The notes under the pieces were generated by a model. That model did not search any database. It saw only the letters and a list, made by a program, of their open reading frames with translations, and was not told the origin of the DNA. A DNA stretch of 64,000 bases from Bettongia penicillata ogilbyi (Eukaryota > Chordata > Mammalia > Diprotodontia > Potoroidae): the NCBI GenBank assembly GCA_023548195.1, contig JAJHZJ010000311.1:5107919-5171918 (forward strand), given 5' to 3'. Shown here piece after piece: positions 37,101 through 46,469 of the stretch. How positions within the stretch are numbered: the first letter of the stretch is position 1; the number at the start of each line of letters is the position of its first letter. Made by a program: the position numbers and the translations under genes.

Positions 37101-40100
37101 CTATCCATTGTGTCACCTAGCTGCCTCAGAAGAGCTGATTTAGATGTCACTCAGGTCAGTGGACAAGTATTTATTATGTATCTACTAGATGCCAGTCATT
37201 GTGCTAAACATTGAGGGTACAAAGACAGCAGGCAGTAGACTCTGCTTTCAAGGAGTTCCCAGTCTAACAGGGAGACCACATGCAAATAACTGTTCACAAA
37301 CAAGATAAATGCATGTTAAATTGGAGTTAATCAAGAGTCAAGGCACTAGTATTAAGGGAGATCAGGAAAAGTTTCCTGTCAAAGATGAGATTTTAGCTGA
37401 GACCTGAAGGAATCTGGGGAGTCCAGGAGACACAGATGAGAAAGGAGTGAGTTATAGACATGGAATAGCCAATGACGGTAAGTAGAGTGTAGAGATAGAC
37501 TGTCATGTGTGAGGAGTAGCCAGGAGCCCTGTATTAGTGAATCCAAGGTTATGTGGGGGGTAGGGGGTCGGGAAGGGGGTCAGAGCAACGTAAGATGAAA
37601 TCAGGTTATAAAGCACTTTGAACACCAGAGGATTTTTTAATTTGATCCTGGAGGTGATGGGATGTCACTGAAATTGATTGACTAGGGAGAGGTGACATGG
37701 TCAGGCCATCACTTTAGGCAGGTCACTTTGACAGTTAAATGGAGAATGGCCTGGGATGGGGAGAGACTTGAGGCACAAAACTAAACAAAAGGCTATTGCA
37801 GTAGTCTAGGCTTGAGATGATGAGGGCCTACACCAGAGTCGTAGCAGTGTCAGGCTGATTAGTGATGAGAGATGCCTCAAAGGTAAAATCAACCAGACTT
37901 GATAACAGATTGGATTTTTGGGGGTAGGAGAGAGTGAAAATTGAGGCTGACATCTCAGTTGTGAGGCTAGGTGAGTGGGAGGATAGTAGTCTTCTCAGCG
38001 ATAGGAAAGTTTGGAAAAGGGGAGAGAAAGGAATTAAGATAATGAGTACAGTGTCTGACATGTTGAGCTTAAGATGTCTAAGATACCTACTTAGAGATGG
38101 CCACCAGGCAGTTGGAAATTCTAGCCTAGAGGTTAGGTGAAGGTTTGAGTTGGATAAGAAGATCATCAGCATTGAGATGATAACTGAATTCATGGGAACT
38201 GATGAGATCATCAGCATATAGCATATAAAGAGAAGAAAAGAAGGCCGGGCCAGAACTTATGGTTGTGGGTGTGGGGATGGGGATTTAGCAGAGCACTCTG
38301 AGAAGGAGCTGTCACATAGGGAGAGGACCAGGAGAGAGCAGGGTCACCAAGGAGCGGAGAGAGGAGAGCGGTATCGCAGAGAAGGTGATTGACAGAGAGG
38401 TCAAGAAAGTGAAGGTTGAGAGCAGACCTTAGCTCTGGTGAGGAGGCAAGCGCTCCGTTAGAGTGCAGTTAGGATGAAGCTATATCATCAGCACGACCAG
38501 ATAACATTTCATATACTCTTAAACAGGCATGCTGTACTGAACAGTGTAGAGGACCCAGGTAGACAGATATGACCCTGTACTCGAGGCACGGCACGGTGGA
38601 GGGAGTCCTGGATGGAAGAGTTAGGAAGGCTGGAGTTCAAAGTTGATTTCGAGAATATACTAATCCTGAGATCCTGGGCAAGTTACTTTCCTCTTTCCGC
38701 CTCAGTTTCCTTATCTTTAAAATGGGATACTAGCATCTACCTCCCAGGGTTGTTGCAAAGATGAAATGAAGTATGGTGAAGCTGGAAGTGCTATATAAAT
38801 GGGAGCTGTTGTTGTTCAGGTGGATAGAGTGCCAGGCCTGAAGTAAGAAAGACCTGAGTTCAAATCTGGCCCTGATCCTTACTGACTGTGTGACCCTTGC
38901 AGATAACTTAATCGTGTTTGCCTCAGTTTCCTCATCTGTAAAATGAGCTGGAGAGGGAAGTGGCAAACCACTCCAGTATCTTTGCCAAGAAAATCCCAAA
39001 TGGGGTCATAGTCAGACACAGCTGAACAGCACATCAGTCACTGTTGTTAATTTGGGGGAGGTTGGTAATGAGCATTTTGACTAACTCTGTCCACTTTTTT
39101 TTTTTAATAGCACTGACCAGGGAGAAGATGAAGGCTGCATGCGAAGACTTTGTACCCGTTGTGCTGAATGCCTGGTAAGCTATTTCTTCCACTTAACTGT
39201 CTGTTTAACTTTTCTGCATGTTGAGGAAACACATTGTGCTGTGGTATTAGCTGAGATGATGTAGGTGGGGCCAGAAGGAGGCATGAACCAGGGTCTTTGA
39301 AAGAATTGTGGCCACAGGAAGCCCTTATCATCCCTAACCACCTCAACTTCTACTCTGATCTGTGGACATATTGGTGCCGGTAGCTCTTCTGTGGAGCATT
39401 CCCTGAGGATGAGTACTCACATTTCAGCAGCTCTTTACCCTTACTGTGATTTTACACCCACCATTTTATTTAGTCCTCATGACAGCCTGATAAGGTAGAT
39501 GGTCCATACAGTATTGCTATTTCACAGAGGAGGTACTTTCCTTCATTAAGGTTAAGTGATTTGTTCTAGATCAAAAGGCTAGTTACATAGGTGATTTACC
39601 CCTGGAATTCAAGTAATCTGACTCCAAATGCAATTTACTGTCTCCATTACCATGCTTTTTCTGTCTTCTGCCTTGTTAGCTAGAGGAAATATGGAGAAGA
39701 GAGCATTTCTCCTTCCTGATGGCCAGTTTGTGTCATGCACCCTTTGTTTAAACTTCACTCTCTGTAGCTGCTTGGTTCTTTAAATTTGTCCTACTTAGGG
39801 TCTTGGATTTTAGGGGAGGGTATGTGGTCCTCTCCTGACTTTGGTGCTGCATTTGGCTTTCCTTTTTCTCCCACTTTGTTGATATTTGGTGATCATTTAT
39901 GTAGCTTGGATAGAGTTTTTAAAATGTTTCAATGTCCATTTATTTATTTGCAATGCTGTTGCCACCCCAACTCCCAAATAACCACAAGAGAAAATTTTTT
40001 TAAAAAGTACTGTCAAGCACAATGAACAATCCATTGGGTCTTTGTCCAGAAAGATCTGTCTCTGCACCTTGTGTAGCATGGATAGACTTTCACCACATAA

Positions 40101-41184
40101 GCTCCCTATCAGGGGTTAGAAAACTGGTGCTTTGTCTTTTAACTCAAAAGGGAAAGACTGTTGTTTCTATCATCGTAGCACTTGTGACTCATGATAGCTT
40201 TGCTTGCTTCCAATATTTTTTGTACAGCAATAGCTGGCTCTCTGATGTAGAGATGTTAGGAGACCAAATTTATGCTCTAAGTATGGCGTGCACCTCTTAG
40301 TGTAGGTTTTGAAATTTTTCCTTATCAAATTTATGACCAGATCAACACTTAGCGGGATTTGGCTATATGATTTCATCTCTATATCTGTTGTAGTGCTCTA
40401 TGTTTTAAAATTCCCAGCTGGCTCTTCTTCCTTTTACCTGTTAAACTAAGCATAACATCTAAAATAAAGGTCAAAGATGCTACGTTTGAAGAGTTGTGGT
40501 GGCGACACATTTGAGTGAAAATATTTTGATAATATAAAATGAATACATGTCTATAGTCTTGATTACAAACAGGATGTCCCAAAAGTCTTCATGAAGTTTT
40601 AAAGTCTTAAAGCTTAAAAATACGTTTTAGATCCACTATCAGACATTAAGAAATATGTGTACCACATGAAGAAAGGTTTTCAGTATATATCAGTAGCTTT
40701 CTATAGCTCAGTTTTGTTATTCATAAAAAACCTTTTCCATTTTTTGCCCCTTCTGCTGTTACTGGTTTGGCACCCCTGGGGTTTTACAAGTTCTGGCATT
40801 CCCCAGTGTATATGTGACATTAAAGCCCACTGTTCTCCTTTTGCCAGAATTTTTTATGCTATTAAAATGTAAAACTTTTGGGACAACCTTTTGTAAATAT
40901 GAAAGCATCATGCTAGACTGGAAAGCCTTTGAGGCAGAAATGGAGATGTCAGGTGTCTGTTGCTTAGAGATTTGACTCTCATTTACCTAATGGTAATTTC
41001 TGTATGTGGAAGTTGGGCCAGGTAGTAACTAAGCCATATTCTGGGAAAAGCTTTTGAGTCTTTGACTTAGTTTGCTGAAGTGCTATCTCTGCTGCATGGT
41101 TTTTGGCCTCTGTATTGTGTCTCATACATACCACATACATGGTTTTTCTCCATTTAGGATTCGGACTATGAAGAAGCATATTGA
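21688..41184 (+). CDS. MPZL3: Myelin protein zero-like 3, six exons
   Basis: Type I membrane protein with one V-type Ig domain; in mice loss causes skin and hair defects (rough coat), and the protein is also linked to mitochondria and lipid metabolism. Coding pieces are 21688-21760, 29077-29243, 32510-32720, 35036-35201, 39111-39174 and 41158-41184; all introns are GT-AG and phases agree (1, 0, 1, 2, 0). The product is 235 residues, equal to the human length: signal ~1-30, V domain with Cys in LKCTF and FSCTV, Trp in IDWTYRP, sequon NGT, membrane helix ~158-180, then a Lys-rich tail, an acidic DTDQGEDEG stretch, a Cys cluster (CMRRLCTRCAEC) and C-terminal DSDYEEAY. No damage is seen. Confidence 0.95.
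22185..22255 (-). repeat. MIR-like fragment in MPZL3 intron 1
   Basis: cccattttacagatgagggc followed by gaagtgatctaggtgac is the reversed MIR core, heavily CpG-biased at the edge of the island. Confidence 0.5.
22260..23630. other. MPZL3 intron 1, unclassified part
   Basis: AT-rich intron sequence with no repeat or exon I can name. Short frames on both strands lack features. Confidence 0.4.
23635..24215 (+). repeat. L2 LINE, internally deleted
   Basis: Coding-type L2 text (ctcctccagcagatgattgggtc, gcaccacc-type pyrimidine-rich frame) runs to an L2 3' end at 24115-24210 (ctgtaagctctttgagggtaggg, then aagaagcgtttattgactg). Confidence 0.7.
24216..24830 (+). repeat. Second L2 LINE, internally deleted
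   Basis: Restarts inside ORF2 (cccaaacatgcctacatctc, ctcaaaaaaccctcacg) and ends with a second L2 terminus (gcacttgagaagtgtttattgactgactg at 24784-24812). Confidence 0.7.
25140..25915 (-). repeat. Old L1 3' end
   Basis: A/T-rich tail at 25140-25190, then the reversed L1 3' UTR and C-terminal ORF2 (aaaaagtgttgctataaata, tcattgggtcaaagggtatga), decayed. Confidence 0.75.
25925..26480 (-). repeat. Second L1 3' end
   Basis: A new A/T tail (25925-26020) and L1 3' UTR text (gaggttataaatatacaatc, atgcaaaacatttccatatt), near-identical in layout to the copy at 30.4 kb, cut at about 26480. Confidence 0.7.
26495..27750 (+). repeat. L2 LINE ORF2 remnant and 3' end
   Basis: From ctcattcaactgaaactgcc through RT-area text to a full L2 3' end at 27650-27740 (gaccagggactgttgttgc, gggcacatagcgtttaataaa). 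About 1.25 kb, many stops. Confidence 0.75.
27750..28835. other. MPZL3 intron 1, unclassified part
   Basis: No named repeat or exon is recognised. Purine-rich at 28050-28110; a T-run then GA-run at 28250-28275. Confidence 0.4.
28840..28965 (-). repeat. MIR-like element
   Basis: Reversed MIR-type block: ctcttctagtcaaacccttt, cattttacaggtaaggagac, tgaggcacagacatgtcaag and the cttacaaggtcctaagtggc end. Confidence 0.6.
29077..29243 (+). CDS. MPZL3: MPZL3 exon 2 (first half of V domain)
   Basis: Acceptor tttatttag, donor gtaagt at 29244, 167 bases. It encodes VYTVLSLEIKA then ESIKLKCTFRSSSPVSDKL and IDWTYRPP, with the first Ig Cys and the core Trp. Length and phase equal MPZL2 exon 2. Confidence 0.95.
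29244..30320. other. MPZL3 intron 2, unclassified part
   Basis: AT-rich intron. I see no gene, RNA or nameable repeat before the L1 tail at about 30325. Confidence 0.4.
30325..31545 (-). mobile_element. L1 3' end in MPZL3 intron 2
   Basis: T/A-rich tail at 30325-30390, 3' UTR, then the C-terminal ORF2 in pieces on the minus strand: 30866-31051 (HKNIYSSNFSGGKELEIEGISIKWGTAK) and 31101-31439 (DKCLTSQIYRKLSKIYKNIS, CSKSLLIREVQIKTTLRYHL). Frameshifts separate them. 5'-truncated near 31545. Confidence 0.85.
31550..32480. other. MPZL3 intron 2, unclassified part
   Basis: No nameable feature is seen. Ordinary AT-rich intron up to the exon 3 acceptor. Confidence 0.4.
32510..32720 (+). CDS. MPZL3: MPZL3 exon 3 (second half of V domain)
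   Basis: Acceptor ctttcttag, donor gtaaga at 32721, 211 bases, phase 0 to 1. Contains FRDRIFWVGD and IRDNGTFSCTVKNPPDV with the second Ig Cys and a sequon. Same size as MPZL2 exon 3. Confidence 0.95.
32966..33235 (+). repeat. Marsupial tRNA-like SINE, full length
   Basis: Complete copy: head gcagttaggtggtgctgtgg, B-box-like gttcaaatctgg, CORE-like cttgggcaagtcacttaacc, and tail gagctggagaaggaaatagc. Ends near aaaatgactaggacaactgc. Confidence 0.92.
33335..33475 (-). repeat. MIR-like fragment
   Basis: Reversed MIR text: cttgctcagcttcacacagc, gaattggaattcaggtctct, ctctatccactacaccatcc. Confidence 0.55.
33480..34195. other. MPZL3 intron 3, unclassified part
   Basis: Mostly unique-looking. A weak MIR-like patch may lie around 33700-33800 (ccttgtccggaatcacacagc). 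Not called separately. Confidence 0.35.
34200..34345 (-). repeat. L2 3' end
   Basis: Reversed L2 terminus: gcttgttgtgtgccagacat, tgctaggtgctgaggataga, ctcatgagccttacatttta. Confidence 0.7.
34436..34648. mobile_element. Palindromic hAT-like MITE, copy 1
   Basis: About 213 bases whose two halves are inverted copies: the left end caagggtggggaacctgcag pairs with the right end ctgcaggttccctacccttg. Flanking 8-mers ctctagtt and atctactc match at 5 of 8 positions, as expected for an old 8-bp hAT target duplication. Its sister is at 51.4 kb. Confidence 0.8.
35036..35201 (+). CDS. MPZL3: MPZL3 exon 4 (transmembrane)
   Basis: Acceptor ttttgcccag, donor gtaagt at 35202, 166 bases, phase 1 to 2. Encodes the membrane helix (ALLSILVFIPSAVVVTLLLV) and the basic cytoplasmic stretch with GLKKKGKSGYKKS. 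Confidence 0.95.
35470..35840 (+). repeat. L2 LINE 3' part
   Basis: tctgaccatgttgcccttct, ggctccctgtcacttccagg and cattcaaagcccttcataac are the standard L2 C-terminal coding order, ending near 35840. Confidence 0.75.
36060..36560 (+). repeat. L2-like LINE fragment
   Basis: Pyrimidine-rich L2-type text (cctcatcacctcctgaactg, ctagaggccttgtctgatgc), ending near ...gtgtttagtaccccataata. Confidence 0.5.
36625..36885 (-). repeat. MIR-type SINE
   Basis: Reversed MIR: tattatctcatttgctcctc, aaggaaactgaggcagatag, ggccttcctgactccaggca, ccgctgtaccacctagttgc. Confidence 0.75.
36900..37135 (-). repeat. MIR-type SINE
   Basis: Second reversed copy directly after the first: actcatttgaccttcatgac, gaggaaactgaggcaaacag, ctgactccaggcctagtgct, ccattgtgtcacctagctgc. 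Confidence 0.75.
37145..38460 (-). repeat. L2 LINE, about 1.3 kb
   Basis: Starts (+ strand) with the reversed L2 3' end (tactagatgccagtcattgt, gctaaacattgagggtacaa). On the minus strand, frame 38217-37828 reads L2 ORF2 wording (RYLRHLKLNMSDTVLIILIP). The longest and best preserved reversed L2 in the window. Confidence 0.8.
38585..38810 (+). repeat. MIR SINE
   Basis: ctgggcaagttactttcctc, cctcagtttccttatcttta, aaatgggatactagcatcta, and the trailing tgctatataaatgggagctg. Confidence 0.8.
38815..39040 (+). repeat. Marsupial tRNA-like SINE
   Basis: Follows the MIR directly. ggatagagtgccaggcctga, gttcaaatctggccctgatc, cctcagtttcctcatctgta, tggcaaaccactccagtatc, ending near ctgaacagcacatcag. Confidence 0.88.
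39111..39174 (+). CDS. MPZL3: MPZL3 exon 5 (cytoplasmic)
   Basis: T-rich tract then aatag before 39111; donor gtaagc at 39175; 64 bases, phase 2 to 0. Encodes DTDQGEDEG and the Cys cluster CMRRLCTRCAECL. Confidence 0.93.
39430..39655 (-). repeat. MIR-type SINE in MPZL3 intron 5
   Basis: Reversed MIR: ttatttagtcctcatgacag, aaggttaagtgatttgttct, caagtaatctgactccaaat. Confidence 0.65.
39656..40565. other. MPZL3 intron 5, unclassified part
   Basis: No nameable repeat or exon is seen in this AT-rich stretch. Confidence 0.4.
40570..40893. mobile_element. Mariner-derived MITE, copy A
   Basis: Terminal inverted repeats: caggatgtcccaaaagtctt at the left and aaaacttttgggacaacctt at the right. The internal ~200 bases match copy B at 42.36-42.62 kb. 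No transposase frame. Confidence 0.75.
41158..41184 (+). CDS. MPZL3: MPZL3 exon 6, last codons and stop
   Basis: Acceptor ctccatttag precedes 41158. The exon reads DSDYEEAY then TGA at 41182-41184. The remainder of the exon is 3' UTR. Confidence 0.92.
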   Translation, partial: DSDYEEAY

Positions 41185-42354
41185 CGACAGTTTAAAGACT
41201 ACCTGGCTTCAGAACTCAAGAGTCATGTGTTTGATCTGCACAAAAGTCCTGTCCCTTTATTTGTTGAAGTTTTATGTGTGATTGCAGTTGACTTGGACTG
41301 CCATGATGGAAAGCCATGTTGGAGGAACCTGGAGTTCAGTAGTCAAGACTGCCCAGTAACGTTTAATTTATTGAAGAAATGTCCTTTTTATATTTATAAA
41401 CATTTTAAGACCTTAATAGAAAGAGATGCATAAAAAGCAGAGCTCCTAGTTATTCTAGTTTAGTAAGTTATATTCTAGTTGGACTGAAGAACTATTTTCC
41501 TGAGCAGGAAGATATAAATTATCTATGTTGCACTCTCTGCGTTCTATGATTTCTTCCAGTTGTTTGAAGGAGAATCATAAATATTGTTATTACTGACTAC
41601 AGAGGATCTTTTTTTTCAAAGGAATGTTACCGTAACATCCTTTTGTTCCTGTCAGATGAATTTGTGATAGTGTTTTGCTTGGTCAGTTTTTAACTTGGAG
41701 CTACTAATTGAATAGTAATCACTGCTTATTTCTCTCCTTTTACTGGAGCTGCAAAATTTCATTGTATATTATAATCTCAAGATCATTTGAATTGTATAAA
41801 CTATAATCATGTAAGATTAATCAGATTTTGCTTTGTTTCAATACTGTATTTTTTCATGTTAAATGTTATCAGTTTATATTCAAGGAAAAGAGTAGTGAGG
41901 CAATCGAATTAATTTCTTCAGGCTTACCAGATCAGAACTGGGCTGGGGTTGTAATGGGTAATATCTTATTGTGACATTTCCTTGCACACCCAGCTACTGT
42001 CTATTTTGCCCCTTCACTTTTAGACCAGAGGCTGAAAAAAGTCTTTGGAAGTTTTCCAGTATGAAATTATAAGCTGCTATAACTTTTATTTTTAAATGGC
42101 AGCATCTTCTAAGCTTTCAGAATCGATGATTTTCAAAATGCACAAAATATACACACTATTAATTGTTTCAAATGTCTCTGCAGAAGATCTTGTGAATCAG
42201 AAGTGAGCACAGACCTCAGAGTTTCTCATTCTGTCTTCTTCCTTCTTTGTGCTCTATGTACTCTGCCTTAATTCTCTAGTGTATGACAAGCCAAATGAAA
42301 TGCACATATTTTATATGTTGTAGGTTTTACTTTTTAAAAAGTTCCCCATATATA

Positions 42355-42620
42355 GAAGAATACATTTTACATCTGCCATAAGACTTTAGGAAATAGATGT
42401 GCCAAAGTTGATAGTATGTTTCAGCAATCCAGAGGTATGTTGTTTAATCAGTTTTTGTATTCAAAAAAACTCTTTCCATTTTTACCCTTTCTTCCATAAC
42501 TAATTTGGTGCTTCTGGTGTTTTCCAAGTTCTGAAACTCCACAAAATATGTGACATTAAAACCCACTGTTGTCTTCCTCTCCTTAGATTTTTAGCCCACA
42601 TTTTTTTTTCCTTTGTTTGG
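42355..42620. mobile_element. Mariner-derived MITE, copy B, in MPZL3 3' UTR
   Basis: Same internal order as copy A: gaatacattttacatctgcc, cagtttttgtattcaaaaaa, ggtgcttctggtgttttcca and atgtgacattaaaacccact. The terminal repeats are worn away. Confidence 0.7.
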
Positions 42621-43924
42621 TTTTGTTTTTGAATACAGAGTGAGCTCAGAAGCTTTGTGGTCTGCCCCATTGGTTTATCCAACCCTCTTGGGTTAAATTG
42701 TTTTACCAATAAGAAAATCTTGTGACTTAACTGAGATTGTCACTTACCCAAGGTCGCACAAAGCTTCCAGCCAAATCTGGAACTAGCAGCTTGCTTTTTT
42801 CCTGTAAGTGTGCCTATCCCTGTAGCTTCACAGTTTCTTGGACCGTGTGGTAATTGATTTCAGGGCCGATCCAATGAAACTCTTTCTAACTCTTAAATAC
42901 AGAGAAAAAGAGAGTTAATTTAGGCATTAAGTTGACCCTTTAAGTGTTCCTAGCTGTAATGTAAGCATTTTGTGAGACCTCAGCTCCCTGAGAAGGGGGA
43001 TAATACTTCAGGATGGCCTAGTTAAAACTATATCCTTTTAAATGAAAACCCGTTTTGACTGGGTCATCTTTTACCTTTCTTGCAGGCCTGAGGATGAATT
43101 CAGTGAGGTATGTTTGTGATTCTTGGATGAAAAGTCCTGTGTGAATGCTCAATAGTATTATTTTACAATCTTAATCACGATTTGGACCAAGGCCCCTCCT
43201 TTTAGAATGACTGAACAGTAGAGTCCTTTATGGTAAGGGGTAAATTGATCATTGAGACTTTTCTGTCTGGTTGTGGTCACATCACAGGGTATAAAGCTGC
43301 TATCAATTTCTCCATTACTCCTGTGAGGTCTGTCCTCAGCCTCTCTCTTCTCAGAATTGTTGAGAAGTTATATACTTGCCTCCTTTAGGGATGAATAAAA
43401 GATATAGTATATCTTTTATGTAGAAATATCCTGTGCTGTTTTTATACCTTCTTTGGTTCTATTTTTAGTCTTCTTTATGCTGCTGCATGGATTCCTGACA
43501 GATTGTTGAGAGAAACTTTTCTAGAATGGGAATTTAGCACTGGCAAGCTTTATGCAGGGGTTGTCTTTCTAAAATAGCTTCTGCTTCATGGTATATTACC
43601 ATCTTTGTTTTCTGAATTTCTGTTACCAAGAGTCATTGAGTTTGTGACTAAATATGTGCTTTAGAGGAAAGGGCCTTAGGTTTCCTGTGTATCTGATTGC
43701 ATCAGGTAACTTGGGAAACAGTTTTTTCTTTACCAGCACTGAGAATAGATAGGCACTGTACTTCAAGAGAGTGAGTTTCTTGTATTTTGTTTTCTGCTTT
43801 TTTTTAAACAAGAAACCCAAAAGCCACCACCTGAATATTGGTGTAGAAACCTTTGTCCTGAATGGCCTCATGTATGATCTAGTTAGTTGCAAATGGTGAA
43901 CTTCAAGAGGACCAGAGGGATGTT

Positions 43925-44105
43925 TATGAGGTAGATTCAGAACTGGAAGGGGCCTTGGAGGTTGTGGAGTCCAGCCCCCTTCTTTACAGATGCAAAAACT
44001 GAGAGGTTAAATGATTTACTCTGGATCACAGAGCTTAAGTGTCTGAGGTAAGATTTGAACCGGTCTTCCTGACTCCAAGTACAGCACTTAGTGGACTAAC
44101 ATTTT
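43925..44105 (-). repeat. MIR-like element in MPZL3 3' UTR
   Basis: ggaaggggccttggaggttg, ctttacagatgcaaaaactg, gaggttaaatgatttactct, gaaccggtcttcctgactcc. Confidence 0.7.
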
Positions 44106-44283
44106 CCCTTCACATCGACATTAAAGAAGAACCATTTCATTATTTGTCTTCCCCTTCGGGAGGGGAAGTTCCGTTCACAAAGCCCTTCCATTCTTGCTGA
44201 ATCTCCCTGTGGTTTTGCATGTGGAAATGGCACTTATGGCCCTCTGTCTGTAAACACTGTAGATTATTTGCAATGATGTGGAA

Positions 44284-44289
44284 AATAAA
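44284..44289 (+). terminator. MPZL3: Candidate MPZL3 polyadenylation signal
   Basis: AATAAA within tggaaaataaactcc, followed after about 30 bases by a GT/T-rich stretch (44311-44330). Confidence 0.55.
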
Positions 44290-44664
44290 CTCCTTTTTAC
44301 GTTTCCAGGCTGTACTTTGTTTGCTTTGCTTATTTAGTATCAGAATTATTCATGAAAGAGTTGAGGACTAGTGGTTTTCAAAGTTAGGGGCATCTCTTAA
44401 TTATACCTGGGAAAGGACTTAATGCCTAGATTTTGAGGAGGATTTCACCTGCAGCATGCCTTACATCAAGAGAGGATGCAGACAGGCCTGTCTAAACTTG
44501 CTGAAATAGATGAAGCAGACTATTTTACTTTGAGTTGATGCCTCACTTTGAGGAAAAAAGGTTGGGCTCCAGACTTTTCTGCTAGCATTAATTTTTACTT
44601 ATATAGGATGTTCATTCAAGGTATATAGTGGTGGGGCTCTTGGGGTCTATGTTCTGTAAAGGAT

Positions 44665-44810
44665 GATCCTCTTTGCCTCAGTTTCCTCACCTGTAAAAAG
44701 AGCGGGAGAAGGACATGGCAAACAGCTCTAGTATTTTTGCCAAGAAAATCCCAGGTGGGGTCGTGGAGAATCAGAACGACTTAAACATGACTCAACAACA
44801 GCAGCACACT
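44665..44810 (+). repeat. Marsupial SINE, 3' half only
   Basis: ctctttgcctcagtttcctc, agcgggagaaggacatggca, gccaagaaaatcccaggtgg, actcaacaacagcagc. The tRNA-like head is absent. Confidence 0.85.
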
Positions 44811-45014
44811 GCCACAGAAGCTTCACTGTGAAAGTCTGCAGGTCCGGGTAGTAAGGCAGAGGGCTTGGGAGATGCCAGTTTCTTAGTGGGCAGTAGTACA
44901 TGCTGAATGACTGCCCTGCAGATTTATATAATATTGTAAAAAAGCAAATAATAGCAGACCACTGTGACTCAAGTCATAGAACAAATAATTTCTTCCCTCT
45001 TAAGTTGGAAGATG

Positions 45015-45170
45015 GTCATGTAGGCCTCATTCAATTATTTGACAAATATTTACTGAGTGGTTGCCATTCACAAGCTGCTATGGTAAGTGCTCTGAGATTA
45101 GGTATTACCTCCCCTCAAAGAACTCACAGTCTAGTGTGGGAGGTGACATACATAAACACAAGACAGATGT
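45015..45170 (-). repeat. L2 3' end
   Basis: Reversed L2 terminus: attatttgacaaatatttac, tggtaagtgctctgagatta, ctcaaagaactcacagtcta. Confidence 0.7.
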
Positions 45171-45174
45171 GATC

Positions 45175-46060
45175 ACGGCTCCTTCAGTAAGTCAGCCCCT
45201 AAAGCTTTTTTTTTTTTTTTAAATAAAAGCATTGGGTTCGTACTGTGGGCTGAAAGACTGAAACGAGAATGTCATGTTAGTGGTTCCTGTATTTCTCCTC
45301 AGCTGCCTCAAATGTACACGTCTGATTTGCTCTAATGCCTCTAGGATCCACTTGAATCAGACTGTGAGGGAGTGCAATACCATCTGAGGAATTTATAGTT
45401 GTAGTGTCTCTCCTGGCATGCCATCGCCTTAGGTAAGCATTTCCCTCTAATTTTCCAAATAGTTGTCTCATTTGAGCATTTTCTTGATCAGAGGAAGGAT
45501 GTTTGTAAAGTGTTGTTTTTTTTAAACTAACCCCACTGTTGGGTCATGTAGGACTGTGTCCGTGTGATGGTGTTAGCTTTAGCTGGGGAATTGGGAGTGA
45601 GGTGTCTTAGCTTGCTAGGACCTAACTGGACCAGCAAGTCATGACCAAGTTAGTTAGATTTTCTGTGTTTCATGGTGCCCTTCTGAAAGAGGGTTTTTGA
45701 TAAGTTGCTTTGTGACAGAAGGAAAATAAGGAGTGTTTTTAATAAGAGGCCAAAAATGAATCAATGAAAACTGTCGTCTTAGGCAGGGCTTTGCCTAGCT
45801 GTGCTTAAAGCTGTGATACGACTGTATGACTCTATTGCTGCTACTCCCAACAACAGCCTTCTTACACCAAGAAGCCACTAAGACCTTGCTTCCCAGGGTA
45901 TCTGGGGTTTGACAGAATCCATGCTTGTCACATCACTTGTCTAGCTGTGGTCTTAGTGAGGAGTCGTGAATTAACTGAGGAGGGAGAGATTAGGAAGGAT
46001 ATGGATTCTGTTACCATTCCTATTCCTTTCCAACTTGGGGGTCGGGGGAGTGTTATCTCT
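45175..46060. other. Intergenic, unclassified
   Basis: Contains a T-run at 45208-45221. No gene or nameable repeat is recognised. Confidence 0.35.
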
Positions 46061-46064
46061 GGTA

Positions 46065-46298
46065 TAGACTGTTGTTCAACATTGTCTCACTCAGCGTGAC
46101 CACATTTGGGGTTTTCTTGGAAGATATTGGAGTAGTTCGCCATTCAGCTCATTTTACAGATGAGGAAACTGAGGCAAACAGGATTAAGTGACTTGCCCAG
46201 AGTCACATAGCTAGTGAATATCTGAGGCCAGATTTGAACCCAGGTCTTTCTGACTCCAGGTCCAGCACTTTATCAACTGAGTCATCCAGCTGCCTCTT
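46065..46298 (-). repeat. Marsupial tRNA-like SINE
   Basis: Tail at the left (gactgttgttcaacattgtc), reversed CORE-like block (aggattaagtgacttgccca), B-box side (gccagatttgaacccaggtc) and head (ccagctgcctc). Confidence 0.88.
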
Positions 46299-46469
46299 GA
46301 TGTAGCTTAGGTTGTGCTAATAAGACACGCTTGTGTCTGAGGTCACATGAGCTGACACCTTTTTTATATAGTCATGGAATCACAGGGATGTTATAAAGTA
46401 CTTATTAAATGGTCTTGGGAGGAAAATTAATACTGAGAGACTCAGATTTCATATGAGTATAAGAGAAAG

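Larger units (their letters stand above)
41185..44310 (+). other. MPZL3: MPZL3 3' UTR
   Basis: About 3.1 kb of AT-rich sequence from the stop to AATAAA at 44284-44289 (an earlier AATAAA is at 43394-43399). It contains a mariner-derived fragment (42.36-42.62 kb) and a MIR (43.93-44.10 kb). The extent is inferred from the signals and the long MPZL3 3' UTR known in mammals. Confidence 0.55.
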
